Assembly: GCF_040954835.1 (NCBI RefSeq)
Contig: NC_090698.1
Span: 27,581,501-27,645,500 of the forward strand
Source: Lepisosteus oculatus
Taxonomy: Eukaryota; Chordata; Actinopteri; Semionotiformes; Lepisosteidae
Length of the DNA stretch: 64,000 nucleotides
Direction: 5' to 3'
Part shown: positions 23,294 through 36,100 of the stretch, in pieces
How the letters are laid out: each line of letters opens with the position of its first letter
Position numbering within the stretch: position 1 is the stretch's first letter
Translations under genes and position numbers: made by a program
Notes under the pieces: model-generated
Seen by the model: only the letters and a program-made list of their open reading frames with translations
Database searches by the model: none
Told to the model about the DNA's origin: nothing

Positions 23294-26200
23294 GTGAGTG
23301 TTTATCCATATTACAGTGCTATACTGTATGTAAATTTAACATTAAATTCCCTACTCTTTTGTCCTGCATAAAACTTCATTTGGTGTGCTCGTTGCTCTAG
23401 GAAAACAAGCATGGTAATTCTTTTGCACAAGTGTTGCTTCAGTTCAACATTGACTCCAGATACTGTGTGGCATAATGTTAGTTATCCATTTAGAGCTATA
23501 CATAACAAACTGCTTCAGTACAAAATTTTAAACAGACTCTGTTATACCCCCAGAAAAAAGTGAAAAAGATGAAGTGGCATAATACAGGAATGTGTTCCAA
23601 ATGTAACACACATAAAGGATCATTATTGCACTTATGGTATTGTCAGCACATACAGTCGTTCTGGACCTCCACAGTGGGGAAAGCTCTCAGGCACCTAAAT
23701 ATCTCAGTTCCACTTACTCCCATTACATGTATCCTTGGTGATTTATCAAAGGTGGACTAAATGGACTAAAGAGGCTATATAACAAGTACAATTTGAAGAG
23801 ATTTAATATAATTTACATGGGAAGGTTCATGAGTATAGGAATGTTTGGGGCCCATTAGAGACATACTTGAATGGCACTGGATGTTAAGAATATTAGTAGG
23901 AATTTATTTTTTGTAAAAAATTTTTTTTGGTATTGTCTAATAAGAACAAAAATGAAAGGGCGAAAAATAACAAATAAAGAAGTCCTCCAAAGTTGGTTTT
24001 TGCTTTTTACCGGCAATGATTAATGTTTCCTTCTCCTTCTGACCATCACTGACAAAATCCATGCAGATGCTATTAAACAGGGAGCTGGTGGTTGAATATG
24101 ATAAGGCATACTGTGTAGTCAGTGTAGAGTGAGAGATGTAGGCTAAAATTATTTATTATTCCAGAAGTTTATAGCTGCACACAGTCATTATCTTTCTTCT
24201 TAATGACATTGATTATTATTTAGAAACATGGATCTGTCTAATAAAGTTGTGAGATTAATACAATGAGGTTTTGAGGATGAGGTTACTGACATTAACTGAG
24301 GTTAATGACGGGTCAGTCTGTTGCAGAAGTAACAGGTCTTAGCATGATAAGAAACCTTTAAGGCTAATTCGGCCCATCTTGGACCCCTCTTTATTATTAA
24401 TGTAAATCTCTCAGGCTTCAGTTAGAGGAGGGTCATGTTTCCAATGATCTGAGATTAGCTAAAATGAGGTGTTGTGGCCAATGTGACTTTGCACCTCTTA
24501 GAAGAAAATCTGAGGTTTAATGTAAAATTGTACTGTATTCTTCATAATGTACTGAAATATAACTTAAATAATAGATTCATTTACTGGTAAGGTAAAAGAA
24601 ATTGTTGCTTCATTTAGGTCTTATTAAAGACAACAGCTGGGGATATCGATGTGGAGCTTTGGTCTAAAGAAGCCCCAAAAGCATGCCGGAATTTTCTTCA
24701 GCTGTGTATGGAAGGTAAGGTGCACTTTTGCTTCATGTCTCTCCTCTCTTCCCGGCAGCTGTAAATCTTAAAGCTAACCTGTGCAGATGTGGCTGGAGAG
24801 AAGTGTAGGAAGAATGTAACATAAACTGTTGAAAAAAGAAGGGCATTAGGGTTCAGTGACAGATGTGGGACAGTGGAACATTAATTGTTCTTCATGACCT
24901 GAGCTGAACTTGTCTACATGCATCAAGAGACAGCTGTGGGAGGGGTATCAGGGGCTTATCATGTGTGCTGCACAGTGGTGCAGTGGTTAGCAGCGCTGCC
25001 TCACAGCGGTGAGGCCCTAGGTTCAGTTCCTGAGGTGTTTGTATGTGTTTCCTGAGTTTGTATGTTCTCCCTGTGTTCATGTGGGTTTTCTTTCGGTGCT
25101 CCGGTTTCCTCCCACAGCCCGAAGACATTAATGAAGTAACGAAAATCCAGGAAAATGCCACCTCAAGATCCTGACTTATGCTTTTGCTTACATTGTGTAA
25201 AGTGAAAGACAGGATCAGTACAAGACGAGGCCAGATAATTAAGATCAATGATGAAGATCTGCAGAGATAGCCCATTCAGCACATGCATTGCTGCCTCACA
25301 GTGCTGGGGCCCTGGGTTCAATTCCAGACATTGGGTGTTATCTGTGAGTTTGTAGGTTTTCCCGGTGTTTGCATGGGTAGGTTAATCGGCTTCTGGAAAA
25401 ACTGGTGTGATGTGAGTGTGTGCATCTGTGTGTCTGCCCTGAGATGTGCTGGCCACCCTGTAATGGATGGAGCAGTTAGAAAACTGTTGCTTAAACATGT
25501 CAAAATGCTAATGTTTAAACATTAAACATGGGAAAATTGGCCCTGGTGTGAGTGCATGCGTGGCTGTGTCTTATTGCCCAGTGATAGACTTGTGTCCTGT
25601 CCAGGGTGTACCCTGCCTTGCACCCTTTTCTTGCTGGGATAGGCTCCAGCTCTCCCACGATCCTGTACTGGGTAAAGCAATTAGAAAATGGATGGAATAC
25701 CAGCAGGCCTCCGAGTGCTTCTGTATGGATAGTCAGGTACAGTAGCTCCTCTCTAGAATCTATGCAAAATAAGTCCTGCTGCTGTAGTGTTTCCATACAG
25801 GTGGCAGATCAAACATTACTTATGCTTGATTCAGATATTTGGGACTTGGAATCCATTCTTGACATCTGCAGCAACAAAGATATAGGAGGTCAACCGTACC
25901 TCTGTGGCCTTATGACCAACCATTTGCATTTAAGGATTATAATCAATTTATACATTTTAGTTGTGTAGATTTATTTATACATATTTCCCCTGAGTTGCCT
26001 CACAGCCAATCTTGAATGGGATTCCCAGCCCATGGCATATAGCTGGCTGAGTGTCGCCAAGTTCAGGGCAGGATTTAACTGTCGGGGCTCTCTATGGCAG
26101 TGAGCCCCATACCCCCCTCAAGCTTGAAGGTGGGCACATCAGAAAAGTCTGCCCACATTTTTATATTATCCCTTGTGTAGTAGTGGGGTTTGGAGGCATG

Positions 26201-27123
26201 AGCCAAGACATGAAAGAAAAGTTCAGAAGTGGTCATTCCAAATGAGGTGTTTAGCCTAAAAGATAACTAGTGATTGTAAAATGTTTAAAAATATGGATTG
26301 GAGCTGAAGAAGACCTGGTCTGGCCCTCTGAAGGCAAAGCAGGATACCGCCTGGATGGGACGCTACAAACTGCGCAGGTAACACCCCATGTCTGGCATTG
26401 AACTGGCTGGGCCCCAGCACTGTGAAGCAGCAATATGTGTGTTGGATGGCTTGTCGCTGCAGATCTTCATCATTGATCTTAATTATCTGGCCTTGTTTTA
26501 TACTGAACCTCTTTCTCTTTACACAATGCAAGAAAAGTCAGAATCTTGAGGTGGCATTTTCCTGTATGTTCATTATTTTGTCAGGGACAAACCCATATGT
26601 AAGTGACAAAGGATCATTAGTCCTAATTTATATTAGGCTTAAAGTTCCTACTCATTTCTTAAACTCTGCTCTGACATTTGATGATACACTGTGGCCTATT
26701 TAATCTTATTGATCTAAAAGGTTCAGCACTTTGACATCCTTTCATTTAATACATCAGAAATGCAGAAATGGTATATTCATGTTGTCAGTTTATAAATATA
26801 ATTATCATTGGAAAAGTGCCAATTTCAAGCAACAAACAACTTGGCAATTCCAAGAAGGTTTTTTTTATAAGTGGTACCTGTCAGCATTGCACATTTCAAA
26901 AAAAGAAAACCTAATTAAAGGTGTTGAGAGATGGAAAATGGCTAAAAAAAAATGTTAAAGACAAGCTCTGAGCAACCGATTTTGGCTAATTACACAAGGT
27001 CTTAATCTTTTTGTCATTCAGTTTCTATTAATTTTGAAGTGTCCAAAAATCGAACAAGACTGTTTATCAACTAGGTTCAGCAGTTGTCCACCCTTAACTT
27101 AAGCTATGTTATTTGATGTGAGA

Positions 27124-27176
<53 letters not shown>

Positions 27177-30100
27177 CTTTATTTTATATAGCGCCTTTAA
27201 AGGTGGCTTCTCAAAGCGCTTTACAGGATGACAATAAACAATAAATAAGAAGACTGGTCTTCTGAATAATGGTCTGTTCTTATCTTAATGTAAGAAATTG
27301 CAAGTGTAACTACTCAACTAATAAAGTACAGTTGTGAGAAAAAGTTTGTGGGATTATCTGGATTTCCGCATGAATAGCTCCTAAAATGCGATCTGATCTT
27401 CATCTAAGTCATAGTAATATAAAGAGTCTTATTTAACAAACAACACACGCAACATATTACATTCTCATATCTTTATTGAACAAATAGTTTTAACACTCGA
27501 AGTCATTTATATTATTAACTTTAACTACATTCTTACCTTCAACTCATTCTCTTGTGTCTTATCTTCTCCAAGAGATTCAATAGTTGGTTTTCCAAGAGAT
27601 GTGTGTTTATGAATTGGACTCTGTTCAAAGCTTTGAATGGGTAATTACATACTACTAAATTTCAGGCCCTTTACAAAGCAAAAGTGTTTATACATAATTG
27701 CTAAACTGAGCGTGGAGTGTGTTGACTCCATTAGTTGCAACATGTCACAGAATTTACTGGCCCACTTAGCACTTAAATTGGCTCTGTGGTTTCTTCAGTT
27801 CAGTGTTGGTTTTTTAAAGTTTGTAGCAAACTTCCGAATTCCCTGTGAAGTAAGGGACTACTGCATTGGCTGAATGCTAGTTTAATTTGTGTTTGTGGAA
27901 AAATGAATTCCACTACTACCGTTTATGATTTTCCCAGGATCACAAGAAGCCAAACTGAACTGAGAATGGGCCATTATTTTTCTACAGTTGCGATGAAGAA
28001 TGTAGCAAAAATGTAAATTAAAATACTGAGATGTGTTGTTAATCACTGTTATGAGATAAAATTAAGTTTGTGTGAAAGCCCAATACTGAAAAACATTTTT
28101 TCTGTGATGGAAATCACAAGGGAACATAAATGCAATAATACATATTGTAAGATATGGTGAATAAACACTTAAAATATTTTATATGGCAGAGCATTGAGAA
28201 ATTGTTTACATTTCAGTTCGTAAAAGAATTCTGATTTTATATTTAGTTTTCTTTGTTCAATAGATGCTGTCCTAGCTACCAATATTTGTAAGCTGTGTTC
28301 CCTTGCTCATTACACTACTTAAATTGTTAGTGAAAAACCACTTTGACCAGTGCTGTTTCTGTCTTGTAGACATTTGGTTTTTATTTCCTTCTTTTTGTAA
28401 GATAAGGCTAAATGTTTTGTAATTAAAAACATGTAATGCAGGATCCAACAGCAGCATATATTACTGTAATTTGTTATTTGTAAAGAAGACACACTGCAAT
28501 GGATCAGTGGACAATTTTTCTCCTCCTTCTTTATCAAATATATAGCTTTGCCTGCTTAATAAGGGCCTTACTGTCAAATTAAAAGTAGAACATGTGACCC
28601 TGGTGTTCTTAACTCCTGACTGCTATATTTTATTTCTGCTGAAGAAGAAGATAAATTGCTATCTTGTTATAGCAACAGCACTTACTTATACATAGACATG
28701 ATATTTATATATATATATCACGTATTCATTTCTTAAAGGGAAACTGCAACGTTATTTTTATATTTTGGGGTTAGAAAGAATCAACAGAAATATTGCTCAA
28801 GACGGTTTTACCTATAAATGGAACTTGTTAACTTTACATACAGATCATGTTGGAACATTGCTACAGTGAAATGTCTGCTTCACCACCTGAACATATTTGC
28901 TGGTACATCACATCACATTAGTCATTACTAGTGACTAGTGAGCAGGAAGGGCCACACCATGTCACAGTTCATGTGTATTCTCGCTCTCATGTGTGGCGAG
29001 ACTAGAGGTTTGTGAAAACATGGTGACTTAGAGTACATTCACAATGTTCACGGTTTTGTGCTTGATTGCAGATTTTTAAATTGTACTGTAATGTCAATGA
29101 ATTTATTTTGTTGCCAAGATTTAATAACTGGTCTGAAAATTTGGGACTGCCGTTCTTTAAAGAACGGGACTTCCTGCAGCACAGTTTAACTGGGAAACAG
29201 TCCTAGAGTTAGTGTTGGTTTACAAATTCTGGTTTGGAGGCGAGAGTAACATCTATGCATTCAGAAGTAACACTTTATTGCACTTTAAGTACAGGGCAGT
29301 AGAACATGCATTAGGCCTTGTCTTACATGAAAACATTTTTAAACAAAGTTTTCAGCAAAGGAACAAGTAAAAGGTTTATTCCATGCTGAAAAGAGAAGAA
29401 AGGAAACACAACATTTCGGCTGTGGAGCCTTCTTCAGGGTGTGTGCCAAAGCAGTCAATTTAGAAGTGTAATTATTTACTGTAGTTACAATGACAGTGCT
29501 GTTTCTACAAACTGATTTCTAACTGTGATTGTTCTTCAGTTTCCATTGACAAGTATAGTGTATGTCACTTCATGTTTCTATTCATTGTTGCATCCAGTTT
29601 TCTTTTCCCATAATACTTTTGCTGGAAAGCTGAAGGCTCTGTGTGTTTCAGGGTACTATGATGGCACAATATTCCATCGTGTTGTCCCTGAATTCATTGT
29701 GCAGGGAGGGGATCCCACTGGCACAGGGTCTGGTGGTGAGTCGGTTTATGGCCGGCCGTTTAAGGTAAGTTCCTTTTATCTTTATCTCTGTTGTGATAAT
29801 ATAAACATGCTTCTCACTTGTTTAAATGTTAAGCATGCAAAAGGAGTTATTGAGGTGCTATCAGATCTAGCTCTTCATTGGATAGCATGTGTTCTGATGG
29901 CTCCTGCTAATCACCATAACCTCGGTTCTGTGAATTGGTTCTGAGCCGGCACTTTAGCTCTTCTTGGATGGCTGCTGTCTAGTGCAGATCAAGAGCTTGG
30001 CATACTTCATCTCTAATTGCTGGGCATCACTGAAGATTACCATGGACTAAAAAAAACAACCTTTTTTTTTTAAATTCACCAGAATGTTTTTTAAATGTAG

Positions 30101-33100
30101 CCCTAACTGATGGGTGAACATTAGTGCTTCATCTAAGACTGTTTTGTAAAATTGTCTTTTTAAGAGTTAGAGTTCATGAGAGCTAGACCCTGTATTTACA
30201 GTACTAATGACAACATCAACTTACATTAGTAACAGTAATCTTAAATTAATGTAGCTCAAGATTAGTGAGTCTAGATTTTTTTTTTTGAATGCCTTATGAA
30301 ACATAATAAATAAGCAGGTACTTGGACTTTGATTTTTTAAAACAATCCAGTTCTATCATTATTTAAGAGTTTTTGTAAGAAAAAGCATATGTCGTTGTTG
30401 GAAGTCCAAACATATTGGATGAAGCAGCAGCACACAGTGACAACCAGTAAGACTGTTTGAATGGTTAAATTGCGGTTTCATTTTTTTGGGAATATTCTAA
30501 ATAAAAACTGGCTCATAAGAATGTTTGAAATTTTGTATTGATCTGAAAAAGATGTTGGAGATCATGTTGTCCTTATTTCTAAGAGTATTCAGTGCGAAAG
30601 ACCTTGGAACAGCATTTCTTTTTGTCGGTTTTGCTTTCTTCCCTGTAGGATGAATTCCACTCCAGACTACGTTTCAACAGAAGAGGTCTAGTTGCCATGG
30701 CAAACGCAGGCCCTCATGATAATGGCAGCCAATTCTTCCTTACTTTGGGGCGTGCAGATGAGCTCAATAACAAACATACCATCTTTGGAAAGGTAAAGAT
30801 ATGAAGACAATAAGCTCATATCCTGTTATTGTAGTAATACAATCCTAGTTTATGCTAATAGTTGTTAATGTTGTCTTTTTATGCAGTTTTCTTTTTTTCT
30901 TTTATACAATTTCTTTATGAAAACAGTGAGATTAAATGGGCATTCAGGCATTTTTTTGTTCATCTTTTCTATTGCACTTGCAGTTAGTACACATTGCTCC
31001 TTTAAGGATTTAGAACAAATAAGGATTGTAAATCTCTTTTATGTATTCCGCTGTAATGCAATCTGTTTGAAAATTTATATTAAACTTTGAAAATTTAAAA
31101 CTAATATCAAGTTCACAAAAAAGTACCGAGCCCTCTATAATATCCAAAATGGCACACTTAAACTTAATGAGTTGGAGTGTAGATAATTAATCTTAACATT
31201 ATTGTAGAAACGTTTCTACTTTTCTAGTACTTTTGTTTTCAGCTTCCTTTTTAGCTAAATTTTGGTCTCTAGAAGGAAGTGTCTAATCTGAATCTGCAAG
31301 TAAGAATGTGGCAAACATTAGTCTCCAATTTTCTTTAATTCCCACTCTGAACTGTTACTGACTGTATACTAGATTTAACATTATTAAATATTTTCTAATC
31401 AAAACATATCCAAATGAAAGACTTCTGTGACGTTTGATATTGTGTGTGTAAACGGAACATCTGTCTAAGCCTCTTGCATGTAATTTGAAATGCATGAGGT
31501 TAAATAATCCATCTTATTGAGCCACATCCATATTTTATGTTGCAACCTTCTTGGGCTTTGATAACCTCCAGGAAAGCGGTCCAGTAGCCTTTTAACAGAT
31601 CCGCTCCTCATGAGGGGTATTTGACCACTCCTCCATGCAAAACCTTTCCAGCTCCTCCTTTGCAGCCAGCACGTGATCTATTTTTTAATCTCATACAATA
31701 CATGTTCGTTCTACTAGAGCCTTAGCAAAAATAAGAACATTGAGTTTATAGTCCTTTTTGAGTTCAGTTCAGTTTTATTTGTATGGTGCTTCTACAATGG
31801 ACATTGTCACAAAGCAGCTTTACAGATTTCCAGGCCGGTACCCCCAGTGAGCAAGCCTAAGGTGTGACAGTGGCAAAAAAAAACTCCCTTAGACTAAAGA
31901 AGGAAGAAACCTGGAGAGGAACCAAAGCTCGAAAGGGGGAAAAGCCCTATTTGGTATTGTCAGTGAATTTGATGCATGCTTTTTGCAACCCTGCTGTAAA
32001 GTCCCTTTGTGTTAAGTCTTGTTCTTCATGACAGAAGCCACCAAGCTTTGGCTAAAATATCCTGTGTACTAGATATTGTAGGCTTTGCAATCCATCTGTT
32101 CATCAGTTCTGACTAGGGCACCAAGATCAGAGGATGCAAACAAACTCGAATCAGAACATATACATTCCTGTTCTTCACAGAAGGAATTAATTGTTTTTCA
32201 ACAAGAGCTTCGCCTTTCTGCCCTAATCATACTTCTGGTGAGACTGTCCAATAATTAAATTTGTGATCCTGCCCTATCATGTGCTTTCATTTGGCCTGAG
32301 AGAGGGTTGCTCTCTTTGGTATGTCAAACTCATGTTCTTTTTATCTTGTAATGTAACTCTGAAAAAGCTCACACTCAAGAGTTCACATTCAAATAGCGGT
32401 CTTGGTGATGCTGTATTCTTCTGAAGCCAGAGGTTAATATGGGATAAGTGCTATACAAAGGCAGTACATTACTTTCATTATAAGTGGCAATCAGGGTGAC
32501 TTTGTGAGGCTGCCAGAGGACAAAAAACATTAGATAATTGCATGTACAACATTTATTTTCAAAATATACATACAGTACTGTAGTACTCTTCTCTTCTGTA
32601 TCAAATAGTGTGTATATTGACACAGAATTATTTTCTTTTATATAAGAAATTGTTTCAGTTTCTGTTGGTTTGCTTGACAGGTGACTGGTGATACAGTATA
32701 CAATATGTTGCGATTGGCAGAAGTTGAAACAGATCAAAACGAAAGACCTCTTAATCCACACAAAATACGATCCACTGAGGTAAGATTGGTTCCTGAAATA
32801 TCTAAAACCAATACATCACTACAGAGTGACGTGTATGTCGATGTGTAATAAGTGACTCGAAGAACACTGGCGTCATCTGCCTTATTTTTTTTTTTACACT
32901 TGAATCGCTTTTTTTATTTGCAGTGTCATTTGGGTAGCTTTTGTTATATGCAGGAAGCTCATTCTAAAACCTTGTACCGTGTTTGCTCACATTATCAGCT
33001 ATTGTGAATTCAGGAATCCAAACCAAGTTTCTTAAAGAAACAAACATTATGATTTAAGCAAAACTACGTTAATGCCAATTAAGTCTCATCTTTCCCTAAA

Positions 33101-36100
33101 TTGTTCCCACACAGGTTTTACACAGTCCGTTTGATGACATTGTGCCAAGGGAAATAAAGAAAGTCAAAAAGGAGAAAGATAAAGAAGAAGGAAAGAAATC
33201 GCAGGCTAAAGCAACAAAGTAATGATTTAGTTCAGTGTGGATGCGTATTGGCCTTTTTTCCCTCTCCAGACGAAAAACTAGATTCTAATTGTCACTCATC
33301 TGTTTCTTTCTAATGTTTTGGTTGCTCCTGTTTCAAAATCCCTTTAAATCTTTTACATTTTGTTTTGTGTGGCGTTCAGTATTGAAATGTGTCACCCTTG
33401 GAAGACGAAAAAAAAGGGTAAAGGAAAGCCCAGCTGTACACACAGCTGTCTTTTAGAGAAGACGTCTCTTCACTGCGGGCATTTTGTATTCATTGGCTAG
33501 ACGGAGAAGATGGACAGGCGTGGCTTTCTGAGAACACAAATTGACCGGTTCTTCTCCACTGCTCAAAACTGTTAGCTGATTACTGAGGCTGCCTAATTAA
33601 CTTTAAAAAAGTGTAACAGTTGCCTTTCCTGTTAGGAACTTCAGTTTGCTGTCATTTGGAGAGGAAGCTGAAGAGGAAGAAGAGCTGGTGAATAAAGTCA
33701 GCCAGGTAAAGTAAGCATCTCTCAAAACTGCCTTTGAGAGCTGGTGCTTTTTTTCCCACCACTTCATTTTTGAAGCATTTAACATAATTAATATCGCCAC
33801 ATATTTAAGCCTTCTTTGAATTGCAGTATCATAATGTCCCACAGTAGTGAATATCGTAAAGGTGGCTTGTTTAGAATCTCTATTATAAATGAGTAATACA
33901 GTGCCTTGCGAAAGTATTCGGCCCCCTTGAACTTTTCAACCTTTTGCCACATTTCAGGCTTCAAACATAAAGATATACATTTTTTATTTTATGTGAAGAA
34001 TCACCAACAAGTGGGACACAATTGTGAAGTGGAACGAAATCTATTGGATTTTTGAAACTTTTTTAACTAATAAAAAAATGAAAAGTGGGGCGTGCAAAAT
34101 TATTCGGCCCCTTTACTTTCAGTGCAGCAAACTCACTCCAGAAGTTCAGCGAGGATCTCTGAATGATCCAATGTTGTCCTAAATGACTGATGGTGATAAA
34201 TAGAATCCACCTGTGTGTAATCAAGTCTCTGTATAAATGCACCTGCTCTGTGATAGTCTCAAGGTTCTGTTGAAAGCGCAGAGAGCATCATGAAGACCAA
34301 GGAACACACCAGGCAGGTCCGTAATACTGTTGTGGAGAAGTTTAAAGCCGGATTTGGATACAAAAAGATTTCCCAAGCTTCAAACATCCCAAGGAGCACT
34401 GTGCAAGCGATCATCTTGAAATGGAAGGAGTATCAGACCACTGCAAATCTACCAAGACCTGGCCGTCCCTCTAAACTTTCAGCTCAGACAAGGAGAAGAC
34501 TGATCAGAGATGCAGCCAAGAGGCCCATGATCACTCTGGATGAACTGCAGAGAACTACAGCTGAGGTGGGAGAGTCTGTCCATAGGACAACAATCAGTCT
34601 TACACTGCACAAATCTGGCCTTTATGGAAGAGTGGCAAGAAGAAAGCCATTTCTCAAAGATATCCATAAAAAGTCTCGTCTAAAGTTTGCCACAAGCCAC
34701 CTGGGAGACACCCCAAACATGTGGAAGAAGGTGCTCTGGTCAGATGAAACCAAAATCGAACTTTTTGGCCACAATGCAAAACGATATGTTTGGCGTAAAA
34801 GCAACACAGCTCATCACCCTCAACACACCATCCCCACTGTCAAACATGGTGGTGGCAGCATCATGGTTTGGGCCTGCTTTTCTTCAGCAGGGACAGGGAA
34901 GATGGTTAAAATTGAGGGGAAGATGGATGCAGCCAAATACAGGACCATTCTGGATGAAAACCTGTTGGAGTCTGCAAAAGACCTGAAACTGGGACGGAGA
35001 TTTATCTTCCAACAAGACAATGATCCCAAACATACAGCAAAATCTACAAAGGAATGGTTCACAAATAAACGTATCCAGGTGTTTGAATGGCCAAGTCAAA
35101 GTCCAGACCTGAATCCAACCGAGAATCTGTGGAAAGAGCTGAAAACTGCTGTTCACAAACGCTCTCCATCCAACCTCACTGAGCTCGAGCTGTTTTGCAA
35201 GGAAGAATGGGCAAGAATTTCAGTCTCTCGATGTGCAAAACTGATAGAGACATACCCCAAGCGACTTGCAGCTGTAATCGCAGCAAAAGGTGGCTCTACA
35301 AAGTATTAACGCAAGGGGGCCGAATAATTTTGCACGCCCCACTTTTCATTTTTTTATTAGTTAAAAAAGTTTCAAAAATCCAATAGATTTCGTTCCACTT
35401 CACAATTGTGTCCCACTTGTTGGTGATTCTTCACATAAAATAAAAAATTTATATCGTTATGTTTGAAGCCTGAAATGTGGCAAAAGGTTGAAAAGTTCAA
35501 GGGGGCCGAATACTTTCGCAAGGCACTGTATAACACATGAATGGTCTCCTTTTGTTTGTCGCCCTTTGACACATCTAGTTTGTCTGATCCAAGGATTTCA
35601 TCCAGCTGTTTCTTTGAATGAAGCCAGAGTATTGAATTCGACTGTGTGGCATTTATAAATACACCTAATGTAATAAAATGTAATGAATTGCTTCTGGTAG
35701 CAAAAATACGCTTAATGTTCTAAAACATAATAAATTGCTTCTGGCAGCAAAAATGACTACACACCCTTCCTCTAAATGTAATCGGTATACAGATATTTCT
35801 GAAAATACTAGCAATAACACTGAATAAATGTGAATGTGGTGAAAGCAAAAAGAAGATTAGAGTAATGCATTTCTACATTTTCATTTGTCTGTCTTCTACT
35901 GGGATTAATAGTGGAGATAATTGCACCAGGAAATATGAGCATCTTATAATAACACCAGTAGCTTAAAAAGGATAATGGCCTAAAAGGTTAACTGTGTTCT
36001 TACCTTAGGTCATGTTTTTCGGTCATCATAGTTGATTGCTCACTCCCTGCTGCTGCTGTAATTGCCTATTATTCAAATGTTTTTGGCATCTTTTGAATCT

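Larger units (their letters stand above)
24715..29651 (+). other. CWC27: CWC27 intron 2 (4.9 kb)
   Basis: It holds the V-SINE cluster and inverted repeat at 25.0-26.6 kb, a LINE tail with ATT microsatellite at 27.1 kb and a retroelement 3'-end-like sequence at 29.3 kb. The stretches 26.6-27.1 and 27.25-29.3 kb show no recognised repeat. A perfect 18-bp palindrome lies at 29150-29167. Confidence 0.75.
30793..32680 (+). other. CWC27: CWC27 intron 4 (1.9 kb)
   Basis: It holds a minus-strand Tc1 transposase scrap at 31.5-31.7 kb and a fish-wide repeat at 31.76-31.96 kb. The rest is AT-rich without recognised features. Confidence 0.75.

Noticed and set aside
29395-29445. Minus-strand CTGAAGA...GCCGAAA motif resembling a hammerhead ribozyme core
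   Set aside because: The core would need an extra unpaired A next to stem II, and I found no matching stem III or cleavage-site strand nearby. It is more simply a retroelement 3'-end motif.
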